Assembly (NCBI GenBank): GCA_016715115.1
Contig: JADKBM010000013.1
Span: 496,001-560,000, forward strand
Direction of reading: 5' to 3'
DNA: 64,000 nt
Origin: Acidobacteriota bacterium
GTDB lineage: Bacteria > Acidobacteriota > Blastocatellia > Pyrinomonadales > Pyrinomonadaceae
Made by a program: the position numbers and the translations under genes. Positions 51,151 to 58,135 of this stretch are shown here, one piece after another (position 1 is the stretch's first letter; each line of letters starts with the position of its first letter). The notes beneath the pieces are model-generated. The model saw only the letters and a list, made by a program, of their open reading frames with translations. It did not search any database and was not told the DNA's origin.

Positions 51151-51714
51151 ATGGTGTCTAATTTAGTTATGAGATTCAAAATAGCAACCAGAAAACTTAG
51201 TTTCAGTTTGTTCTTTTTATTTTGCTGTTTTCTCTCGCTAGCCTTTTTTCAGACATCTTCCATTTCCCAAACGAAAGAAGAAAAACAAGAACCGCTTGGG
51301 AAACAGAATCTCTATAAAGAAAACGTCAAATATGAAGACTTTGCTTGTGATAAAGATGGCGCTGATGTTGTGAAAACCTTCTTCGCCAGCCGACCTTTGA
51401 ACATTAAACTTCCGATTTGCCATAACGATTGCCCGATTATAAAGTGTCGTCCTGTGGTTCGGTTTCCGCTAGCCGCACAAACCGCTAGAGTTACGGGCAA
51501 AGTTTCAGTTCACGTCTTAGTGGATGAGAAAGGAAGAGTCTTATATGCGCGAGTGCTTGACGGACATCCGCTTCTTTGGGCAGCCGCTCGAAAAGGTGCA
51601 TGTGAAACACAATTTGAAGAGTATCAGTACGGCAAGCATCAAGGCGTAATGCACTTTACGGTTGACGATTATGAGTTTTTAGGTGTGCCGAACCGAGCAA
51701 ATGAATTTTGGTAA
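51151..51714 (+). CDS. Exported protein with TonB-C-like domain
   Basis: 187 residues. N-terminal hydrophobic segment (SFSLFFLFCCFLSLAFFQ) then a linker with Cys residues (FACDKD, LPICHNDCPIIKCRP). The C-terminal domain has AAQTARVTGKVSVHVLVDEKGRVLYARVLDG and LWAAARKGACETQFEEY, a TonB C-terminal-like fold. ATG at 51151 or 51169; neither has a strong Shine-Dalgarno. AT-rich and in the cassette array. Confidence 0.7.
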   Translation: MVSNLVMRFKIATRKLSFSLFFLFCCFLSLAFFQTSSISQTKEEKQEPLGKQNLYKENVKYEDFACDKDGADVVKTFFASRPLNIKLPICHNDCPIIKCRPVVRFPLAAQTARVTGKVSVHVLVDEKGRVLYARVLDGHPLLWAAARKGACETQFEEYQYGKHQGVMHFTVDDYEFLGVPNRANEFW

Positions 51715-51798
51715 AGTTGCGTTCATATGTTTAACGCATGTCGAACGTATCAAGGATTCGTGTGGCGCGTTTAATCGAAAAACGGAGCGATTATTCTT

Positions 51799-52275
51799 AT
51801 GACAAAATTCATCACATTGCTCATTTTGTTCTTCGGTTTGTGCGCCGTCAACACCTTTTCGCAATCGCAGAACCTCTCGTTCCGTGATGCAAAGGCTCTG
51901 TGCAATCGGGTCTCTGAAATCAAGGAGTTTCCGCGTGGTTGGGGCGAGAAAGGCGTTGATCCCGCTTGGGATGCGTTAGTCGATGCAGGCGAAGCTGTTG
52001 TTCCGTGTTTGATTGACAAAATTACTGACACGACCGTGATGCCTGACCCGCGTTGTCCGCGTTTTACAGATGAATTAAAAGTTGGCGACACAGCTTATTT
52101 TATTTTAGTTAACATTCTTAAAATTGGTTTTGTTGAGTTGCTTCCTATTGACGTGCAAGAGAAATACAAATCCGAAGGCGCTTATGCTTATCACGAGTAT
52201 GTTGAGCGCAAAGGCAAACGAAAAGAGTTGCAATCGAAGCTGCGCGAGTGGTATCGCAAAAAACAAAGTGCATGA
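51799..52275 (+). CDS. Secreted protein of unknown function (cassette gene)
   Basis: 158 residues with a signal peptide (MTKFITLLILFFGLCAVNTFSQ). Mature part contains CNRVSEIKEFPRGWGEKGVDPAWDALV and VGDTAYFILVNILKIGFVELLP, HEAT-like in feel but not assignable. Ends with a basic helix (RKELQSKLREWYRKK). No family recognised. Followed by GCGGCAGCCGC, probably part of a degenerate attC. Confidence 0.7.
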   Translation: MTKFITLLILFFGLCAVNTFSQSQNLSFRDAKALCNRVSEIKEFPRGWGEKGVDPAWDALVDAGEAVVPCLIDKITDTTVMPDPRCPRFTDELKVGDTAYFILVNILKIGFVELLPIDVQEKYKSEGAYAYHEYVERKGKRKELQSKLREWYRKKQSA

Positions 52276-52328
52276 AAATCACGGCGGCAGCCGCTGATGC
52301 TGAGCCTTATGCCCTTTCACATGAACGC

Positions 52329-52844
52329 ATGAAATCTTTAACCTACACATTTTGTGTTTTATTTTGCTTGGCGAGTTTTTCCGCGGTATCTGCTCAAACG
52401 AAACAGACCGACGAAGATACGCCGTTTCTGCAAAGCGTTACCAATCTGCCAACCGTTGATAAAGTTGAGATTCTGGCAATCGAATCAATCAGGACAAACC
52501 GCAAAGATATTGACTGCACTCAACCCGACATTGTTTGCGGCAGTTTTCCCGGTAAAGTTCTTGCGTCGAAAACCTTATCGGGTGAAGATGCAAACAAAAT
52601 TTCTAAATTGTGGCGTAGCCTCAAAAATGGAAACGGAGCAGGCTGCTTCGCTCCAGCTTACGTTCTGCGCTTTTACCAAAAAGACAAGCTCTTGTTGATG
52701 ACTGACGTTTGTTTTCAATGTTGTAATGCAACCTTGCCGGGAACGGGCATCAGAAGCATTTGCGGAAATGAGAAAGCAATCAAAGACTTTATAGATTTCG
52801 TAACCACAGAAGTGCCTTTCCCTAAACGTGAGAAGAACGATTAA
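52329..52844 (+). CDS. Secreted Cys-rich protein of unknown function (cassette gene)
   Basis: 171 residues from ATG at 52329, where a signal peptide begins (MKSLTYTFCVLFCLASFSAVSAQ). The mature protein has several Cys (DIDCTQPDIVCG, GAGCFAP, DVCFQCCNA, SICGNE), suggesting disulfides or metal binding. No family recognised. The frame is open upstream to 52248 but that overlaps the previous gene. Confidence 0.7.
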   Translation: MKSLTYTFCVLFCLASFSAVSAQTKQTDEDTPFLQSVTNLPTVDKVEILAIESIRTNRKDIDCTQPDIVCGSFPGKVLASKTLSGEDANKISKLWRSLKNGNGAGCFAPAYVLRFYQKDKLLLMTDVCFQCCNATLPGTGIRSICGNEKAIKDFIDFVTTEVPFPKREKND

Positions 52845-52862
52845 AGAAGCGGCGGGCATAAG

Positions 52863-52926
52863 TATTCAATGGACGTGAGGGCGAAACAGCGACTCGCCCC
52901 AAGTCATTTCAACCGTTCTGCGTTAT
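52863..52926 (+). repeat. attC-like site with 32-bp repeat, copy 1
   Basis: Holds a 32-bp segment (52863-52894) that recurs at 53418-53449 with one mismatch; it includes ATGGACGTGAGGGCG. GGGCGA and TCGCCC here can pair. The right end TGCGTTATG may be the cassette junction. It lies between two cassette genes. Confidence 0.55.
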
Positions 52927-53404
52927 GAATCCCCTCGATGGAATTCGTCAATCTTGGAGTTGGGTCGCCGTTGTTATTGGCGGCATCGGCGCGTTAGGTC
53001 AAGCGTATTTGCTTTATCACGAACTTGTTAATTGTTTGCCTTACAAAGTAATTGGTTCTGGCTTATACCAAAACATTGCAAACGTCGGTGTTTGGGTTGC
53101 GCCGCTCATTGCCGTCGCAGGCGGCTTGGCATTCGGATCAAAAAGATTTTGGTTTGCGGCAATCGTTCCTGTGTTTTCGTGTCCGCTGTTGTTTGCGGGT
53201 GTTTTCAAAGCCGCTTCGATTATGCGTGAATGGAGCGTCGGAGTGGAAACAGGCGCGGACTTTGGCGACTTTACTCCATCGGTGGCGGCAGAAGATTTTT
53301 ATTTATACGCGATTTCGTTGGCAATCACAGGCTTGATAATTGGCGTGATTTGCAGTTTTCTGTTGATGTGGCTATCAAAGGAGAGAAAACTCGCGTCAGG
53401 ATAA
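52925..53404 (+). CDS. Four-helix membrane protein (cassette gene)
   Basis: 159 residues with about four membrane helices (SWVAVVIGGIGALGQAYLLY, WVAPLIAVAGGLAFG, FWFAAIVPVFSCPLLFAGVF, LYAISLAITGLIIGVICSFL). No motif of a known transporter. The stop TAA is inside the following attC-like site, as in true cassettes. No obvious Shine-Dalgarno. Confidence 0.7.
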   Translation: MNPLDGIRQSWSWVAVVIGGIGALGQAYLLYHELVNCLPYKVIGSGLYQNIANVGVWVAPLIAVAGGLAFGSKRFWFAAIVPVFSCPLLFAGVFKAASIMREWSVGVETGADFGDFTPSVAAEDFYLYAISLAITGLIIGVICSFLLMWLSKERKLASG

Positions 53405-53467
53405 CGCACGGCCCAACTATTAAATGGACGTGAGGGCGAAACAGCGACTTTGTTTGGGCGTTGCGTT
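53402..53467 (+). repeat. attC-like site 3 with 32-bp repeat, copy 2
   Basis: Inverted ends AACGCA-CGGCCCAAC (53403-53417) and GTTTGGGCGTTGCGTT (53452-53467). The left core GCCCAAC is a perfect RYYYAAC. The 32-bp shared repeat fills 53418-53449. It overlaps the stop codon of the gene at 52925-53404. Confidence 0.65.
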
Positions 53468-53594
53468 TTACCTTTCGGCGGGCTTGGCGGCGGTTTCGCC
53501 CCACGTTATCTCAATCGTTCGGTCGCCGTAGTTGCCCCTCGCGACCAGACAGGCATCGGGTTCGGTTTTTTTCGGCGCTCGCGGGTTCCGGATT

Positions 53595-54632
53595 ATGCAG
53601 CTACAAACCAAAGAGGTTCGAATTCCGGCGGCGGATGCCGTCTTGGCGGGGACGTTGCTCGCGCCCCCAACCGTACGTCCGCGCCCGGGTCTGCTCCTCG
53701 TGTCCGGGTCAGGGGCGAATGACCGGGACGAAACGGTCTGCGGCCATACTCCATTTCGGACCATCGCCGAGTACTTCGCCGGTTGCGGTTACGTCGTCCT
53801 CCGATGCGACGACCGCGGCGTCGGCGGTTCGACCGGGGACGCGGGCGAACAAGACTTCGACGGGGCCGTTGCGGACGTGGTCGCGGCTTACAGGTGGCTC
53901 GCGGGGCACCCGGCCGTGGATTCTGAGCGGATCGCCCTCCTCGGGCATAGCGAGGGTGGGTTGATCGCGGCGGTGGCCGGGCCGCGGGTTGGGGCTTGGG
54001 CGGTCGTTATGCTCGCCGGTCCGTCAGTCCCGATCGAGTGGCTGCTGCATGAGCAGGCGCGGACGATCTCGGCGGAGGCCGGCGCGACCGCTGTCCAGAT
54101 CGAACACGAGCGCCGGATGAACGAACGGGTGCTTGCCCTGGCTCGATCCCTGTCGGATCAAGCTGCAGTGCAGATGGAACTCGAGGGAGTGATCCGGGCA
54201 TATCTGCGGTCATGGCCGGACGCGGCGGAGTTAGACGAGGCAACGGTTGGGGACAATGCGCGTATAATGGCCGCCGTCGTCAACGCGCCGGCCTTTCGCT
54301 CCCTTTTGAGGCAGGAGCCGGCCATCATTCTCGGACGATTCGGCGGGCCACTGCTCGCCGTCTACGGCGGCAAGGACACGCAGGTGCCGGGTGTAGCCAA
54401 TGCGGATGCATTTCGTGAGATCACCACCGGCTACCGGTGTGCTTCCGTGATGCTGTTCCCGGATCACAACCACCTGTTCCAGCGGGCCGGGACGGGTGCC
54501 ATCTCAGAGTACGAGTCTCTGCCCCCGGGGCCAGATGCCGCGGTTTTGCGTGCGGTCGCAGACTGGCTGTCAACTGCCGAACCAGGCGCTGCACCTGCCC
54601 GGCGGGGCATGCAGCGGTTCTGGAACGTGTAG
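53595..54632 (+). CDS. Alpha/beta hydrolase, high-GC cassette gene
   Basis: 345 residues. Oxyanion region VSGSGANDRDE, GCGYVVLRCDDRGVGGSTG, nucleophile elbow GHSEGG, late Asp in AVYGGKDTQVPG and His in FPDHNHLF, giving a complete Ser-Asp-His triad. Belongs with esterase/acyl hydrolases. Codons are markedly richer in GC than the flanking cassette genes. The attC-like site around its 3' end translates to NQALHLPGGA in another frame, a peptide I associate with Planctomycetes cassettes. Origin by transfer is likely (inference). Confidence 0.88.
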   Translation: MQLQTKEVRIPAADAVLAGTLLAPPTVRPRPGLLLVSGSGANDRDETVCGHTPFRTIAEYFAGCGYVVLRCDDRGVGGSTGDAGEQDFDGAVADVVAAYRWLAGHPAVDSERIALLGHSEGGLIAAVAGPRVGAWAVVMLAGPSVPIEWLLHEQARTISAEAGATAVQIEHERRMNERVLALARSLSDQAAVQMELEGVIRAYLRSWPDAAELDEATVGDNARIMAAVVNAPAFRSLLRQEPAIILGRFGGPLLAVYGGKDTQVPGVANADAFREITTGYRCASVMLFPDHNHLFQRAGTGAISEYESLPPGPDAAVLRAVADWLSTAEPGAAPARRGMQRFWNV

Positions 54633-54660
54633 CTCGCCGTGCCCCGCCAGCGGGTTAGCT
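54571..54660 (+). repeat. attC-like site 4
   Basis: GGCGGGGCA (54601-54609) pairs with TGCCCCGCC (54640-54648). Left side TGCCGAACCAGGCGCTGCAC and right core GTTAGCT (54654-54660) resemble the ends of attC sites, each with one deviation from consensus. It overlaps the last 60 bases of the hydrolase gene. Confidence 0.5.
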
Positions 54661-54685
54661 GGATCTTTAACCAACAGGAGAAACA

Positions 54686-55066
54686 GTGTCTTTCATCATT
54701 GAGATCCTAGTCGAATTCTTAATCCAGTTCTTCATTGAGCTTCTGGTAGAAGTTGGTGCGCACGGGCTAAAGTCAGACCAGCCTCGTCTTCACCCTGCAA
54801 TTGCCTTTGTGGTCTACGTCGTGCTGGGTGCTGGCTTTGGCTTTCTTTCTTACATTTTCTTCCAGCAAAGGTTGCTGTCTCACCCTTATGCACAATACGC
54901 AAATATCGTCATTACCCCGATCTTTGTCGGCCTGGCGATTGGTGCCGTCGGGGCATGGCGCTCAAAACGTGGGACGGAACCGGTACTCCTGGACAAGTTC
55001 TTGTACGGCTATACATTTGCATTGGCATTTGCCATCGCTCGTCATGCTGTCACAGCTGCTGGCTAA
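54686..55066 (+). CDS. Small membrane protein (cassette gene)
   Basis: 126 residues from GTG with AGGAG upstream. An amphipathic N-terminal segment (IIEILVEFLIQFFIELLVEVG) is followed by three membrane helices (AIAFVVYVVLGAGFGFLSYIFF, ANIVITPIFVGLAIGAVGAW, FLYGYTFALAFAIARHAV). No family recognised. The stop TAA lies within attC-like sequence GGCTAACAATTCGTTC. Confidence 0.75.
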   Translation: MSFIIEILVEFLIQFFIELLVEVGAHGLKSDQPRLHPAIAFVVYVVLGAGFGFLSYIFFQQRLLSHPYAQYANIVITPIFVGLAIGAVGAWRSKRGTEPVLLDKFLYGYTFALAFAIARHAVTAAG

Positions 55067-55093
55067 CAATTCGTTCAAGCCGACGGCGCATCG
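55061..55093 (+). repeat. Left half of an attC site
   Basis: GGCTAAC (55061-55067) followed by AATTCGTTCAAGCCGACGGC is nearly identical to the left half of aadA-type attC sites. The right half with GTTAGRY is not recognisable; a later ACTCAATGCG may be its remnant. Read in frame it gives NNSFKPTAHR, the familiar false peptide of attC sites. Confidence 0.7.
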
Positions 55094-55094
55094 T

Positions 55095-55565
55095 ATGGAA
55101 GTCTCACTCAATGCGAACACATCAGACTCCGACACCGAGCGAGTTCGGGCGGTTCTCGACGATGTCTTTCAGGTCATCGAGAAGGACGTCAGCAAAGATT
55201 ACGGTGGGACGATTCAGCATCTTTGGATTGATTTCGAGTTGGTTCCAAGCTGGTCAGAGCGGCGTCCGCCATTTCGATTTCGATTTCAGAAGAAAGTTGG
55301 CGGTTCGGTTTTCAGGTTGACGGGATTGGCGACGCCGGTTTACGAGCATGTCGGCCATTACAGCGTCCGACCAGATTTTCAGAAGCTGCTGAGCTTGCCG
55401 CTGGAATCGGTCGCGAGTTATGCACTGAGTTTGATTTACGCATCCACTTCGATGTTGCTGGAGAAGCAGGAGAAGCTTGGCGGTTTTGACGCTCCTCGTT
55501 TTCGTATGGATTTCCTGGCATCTTGTCGGCAGCATGGTTTCCGGATTGACAACACGGAGAATTGA
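55095..55565 (+). CDS. Unknown cytoplasmic protein at the end of the cassette array
   Basis: 156 residues from ATG at 55095. Contains VRAVLDDVFQVIEKDVSKDYG, WIDFELVPSWSERRPPFRFRF and a C-terminal FDAPRFRMDFLASCRQHGF. No family recognised. The frame is open far upstream through an attC half-site, which is not coding. The next gene starts one base after its stop. Confidence 0.65.
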   Translation: MEVSLNANTSDSDTERVRAVLDDVFQVIEKDVSKDYGGTIQHLWIDFELVPSWSERRPPFRFRFQKKVGGSVFRLTGLATPVYEHVGHYSVRPDFQKLLSLPLESVASYALSLIYASTSMLLEKQEKLGGFDAPRFRMDFLASCRQHGFRIDNTEN

Positions 55566-55566
55566 T

Positions 55567-56358
55567 ATGAGAACCATCGGAACTGTCGAGAGTCTATGGC
55601 GTTACCCGGTCAAAAGTATGCGCGGCGAGATGATGCCCGAACTGTTTGTTGGATTTTCGGGCGTTTACGGCGACCGCTGCTACGCCTTCAAAAACTCCGC
55701 CGCCCGCAAAGGAGCGCCTTATTTGACCGCATCGGCACAGCAGCAGATGCTGCGCTTTTCTCCGAAGTTTCGTTGCCCTGAAAGAGCGACACGGCCGCCG
55801 AATTTGGTTGAGGCGATGAGCATCGCGCCCGGAATCACGCCGGCAAACGCCGATCCGAACGACTTGGATCTGGATGTCGTAACACCGTCTGGCGAGACTC
55901 TCGCGGTTGATGATCCGGCGTTGATCGAGTTGCTCTGTGAAGGGCTCCGCGGCGAGAATCACCTAACGCTCGTGCGTTCGGACCGTGCATTGACCGACTG
56001 CCGGCCGGTTTCGCTGATCAGCCTGCAAACGGTACGGCAGGTCGAATCGGAGTTGGGTATTCCGATCGATAAGCGGCGCTTCCGGGCGAATGTCTATTTC
56101 GATCTCGCATCGGGCGACGGCTTTGCCGAGGATGATCTGGTCGGGCGCAGTCTGCGTATCGGCTCAAAGGCAGAGATCATCGTCCTCGAACGCGATCCGC
56201 GCTGCAAGATGATCTCGCTCGACCCGGACACCGGCGAACACAATCCGGAGGTGTTCCGCAGAGTCGCCCAGGCGCACGACAACTTCGCCGGCGTCTATTG
56301 CGCCGTTTTGGTGGAAGGGATCGTAACCGACGGCGATTCAATCGAATTGCTGGACTGA
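55567..56358 (+). CDS. MOSC-domain molybdenum-cofactor sulfurase-like protein
   Basis: 263 residues. N-terminal MOSC beta-barrel (GTVESLWRYPVKSMRGE) and the C-terminal MOSC domain with RRFRANVYFD and LERDPRCKMISLDPDTGE. The conserved Cys near the end (DPRCKM) is in place. Members carry sulfur or reduce N-hydroxylated compounds with Moco. Starts at ATG 55567, directly after the preceding gene; chromosomal codon use resumes here. Confidence 0.9.
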   Translation: MRTIGTVESLWRYPVKSMRGEMMPELFVGFSGVYGDRCYAFKNSAARKGAPYLTASAQQQMLRFSPKFRCPERATRPPNLVEAMSIAPGITPANADPNDLDLDVVTPSGETLAVDDPALIELLCEGLRGENHLTLVRSDRALTDCRPVSLISLQTVRQVESELGIPIDKRRFRANVYFDLASGDGFAEDDLVGRSLRIGSKAEIIVLERDPRCKMISLDPDTGEHNPEVFRRVAQAHDNFAGVYCAVLVEGIVTDGDSIELLD

Positions 56359-56487
56359 GCGCACGACCGTGGCGTGGGATGAACTTTCGTCGGCCCCGTC
56401 GCCGCCGGCCTCGTCCGATCGGGCTCGATCTCAATGTGCTGCCAGTCGGCAGCGGCTGAGCTAGACTCCGTTGAAAAAAGGAAAATA

Positions 56488-57654
56488 ATGATCAAAAAAG
56501 CAATCCTATTCGTCCTAATCTCGGTCTTCGCGGCCCAGGCGCAACAGCAGAACGATTGGCCGACGGCGACGCCGAAATCGGTCGGGCTTGATGAAAAGGC
56601 CCTCGCGGCTTTCGACGCCGAGATCGCTTCGGGCAAGTTCGGCAATATGGACGGCCTGACGATAATTCGCCACGGCAAGCTCGTCTTCGACAAAAGGTAC
56701 CCGCACGACTATGAAAAGATCTACGGCGCGGACGCCAAGAAGGAGACTCCGCTGAATGCGGGAGATCTGAGCGGTCCGTACAATTACTACGCTTCATGGT
56801 GGCACCCGTGGTATCAGCGCGGCGAACTGCACACTCTGCAGTCGGTCTCCAAGACCATAACGTCGATCATTTTCGGCGTTGCCCGTGCGCGAGGCGATTT
56901 CCCGGACATCGACACACCGGTTTTGAAATATTTCGACGAGTCGAAGATCGCGAATGTCGATGATCGTAAGCGCCGGATGACGATCCGCCATTTGCTGACG
57001 ATGTCGGCCGGGCTCGACTGGAACGAAGAACTGCCGTACTCGGACCCGAAGAATACCGGCAGCCAGATGGAGGCGTCACACGACTGGGTCGAATATACGA
57101 TCAACCGGCCAATGGCATTCGAGCCGGGCCAGAAATTTGCATACAATTCCGGGGCGACGCAGATCCTGGCGCACGTATTCCGCGTTGCGACCGGGATGGA
57201 CATCGAGGAATACGCCGTTCGCCATCTTTTCACGCCCCTCGGGATCAGGCAGTTCTTCTGGAAGCGATCGCCGAGCGGATTGGTCGATGCCGAGGGCGGC
57301 ATTTATCTGCGTCCGCGCGATCTTGCCAAGCTCTGGTACGTATTCCTGAGAAACGGCAAGTGGGAAGGCAAGCAGATTATTACGCCGGAGTGGATAAAAG
57401 ATTCGCTCACGCCCCATATGGATCTCGGGCCGAATGTGAAATACGGCTTGAAGTGGTGGCTTTACCCGTACGGCAAGGACAATTCGATGCTCGCCTGGAG
57501 CGGCAACGGCTTTGGCGGCCAGCGACCGCTCGTTCTTCCGGAATACGATATGGTCGTTGTTTACACCGCTTGGAACGTCAATCCGGGTCCGGCGATGGGT
57601 ACTAAAGAGGCGATCGACCGTAGCGTTGGGCTCGTGACCGACGGCAAGAAATGA
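56488..57654 (+). CDS. Serine beta-lactamase/esterase-family hydrolase (class C fold), exported
   Basis: 388 residues with a signal peptide (MIKKAILFVLISVFAAQAQQ). Catalytic SxxK is SVSK in LHTLQSVSKTITS and the YxN motif is YNS in KFAYNSGATQ. The third motif is SGNGFGG instead of KTG or HTG. The family comprises penicillin-binding-like esterases and peptidases; beta-lactamase activity cannot be inferred. ATG at 56488 with AAGGAAAAT upstream. Confidence 0.9.
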   Translation: MIKKAILFVLISVFAAQAQQQNDWPTATPKSVGLDEKALAAFDAEIASGKFGNMDGLTIIRHGKLVFDKRYPHDYEKIYGADAKKETPLNAGDLSGPYNYYASWWHPWYQRGELHTLQSVSKTITSIIFGVARARGDFPDIDTPVLKYFDESKIANVDDRKRRMTIRHLLTMSAGLDWNEELPYSDPKNTGSQMEASHDWVEYTINRPMAFEPGQKFAYNSGATQILAHVFRVATGMDIEEYAVRHLFTPLGIRQFFWKRSPSGLVDAEGGIYLRPRDLAKLWYVFLRNGKWEGKQIITPEWIKDSLTPHMDLGPNVKYGLKWWLYPYGKDNSMLAWSGNGFGGQRPLVLPEYDMVVVYTAWNVNPGPAMGTKEAIDRSVGLVTDGKK

Positions 57655-57719
57655 CCGGGTAATTGCTGTTGAGCGTCTGACCGGTTTCATTGAGTCCAGT
57701 CGGGATAAGCATTCGGTGA

Positions 57720-58124
57720 ATGAAGATGATTAAAACACAAGTTACGTTCAGGTCGGACAAGTTCCCCCCTTATGACGGCGAGCAGGAACAGATCAATCCC
57801 GGTCTGTGGGGCAAACGCCTCGCCGAGTACTTCGTTGAAAAGCTGAAGGGAACCGGAATCGAGACAAACGAGATAATCCCCGAGGATTGGGGTTGGTACA
57901 TCCCGATCAAGAATGAGGGATTTCGACTGGCGATCTGTTGCGGCCACCAGGACGGCGACGACGACGAGTTTCTGTGCTTCACCGATCCGGATACGCCGAT
58001 GATCAGGAAGTTCTTCAGGAAAATTGACGCAACCGAACAACTAACGCGTCTTGTAGCGGCGATGGAGCGAATCCTCGCGTCCGATCCGGAAATCAGGGAC
58101 ATCGAATGGACCGACGGCCGTTAA
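57720..58124 (+). CDS. Small acidic protein, unknown function
   Basis: 134 residues, no signal or membrane segment. VTFRSDKFPPYDGEQEQINPGLWGKRLAEYFVEKL, IIPEDWGWYIPI and LAICCGHQDGDDDEFLCFTDP resemble small uncharacterised or immunity-type proteins. The adjacent Cys pair and Asp run are notable. It converges on the signalling operon, 12 bases from the GGDEF/EAL stop. Confidence 0.7.
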   Translation: MKMIKTQVTFRSDKFPPYDGEQEQINPGLWGKRLAEYFVEKLKGTGIETNEIIPEDWGWYIPIKNEGFRLAICCGHQDGDDDEFLCFTDPDTPMIRKFFRKIDATEQLTRLVAAMERILASDPEIRDIEWTDGR

Positions 58125-58135
58125 CGCTCAACCTT

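Noticed and set aside
54801..55094. Upstream extension of the gene at 55095 including NNSFKPTAHR
   Set aside because: This is the usual false translation of an attC half-site and overlaps the membrane-protein gene in another frame.
56488..57654. Antibiotic-resistance beta-lactamase
   Set aside because: SxxK and YxN are present, but the third motif differs from KTG and the family is mostly esterases and peptidases; resistance cannot be claimed.
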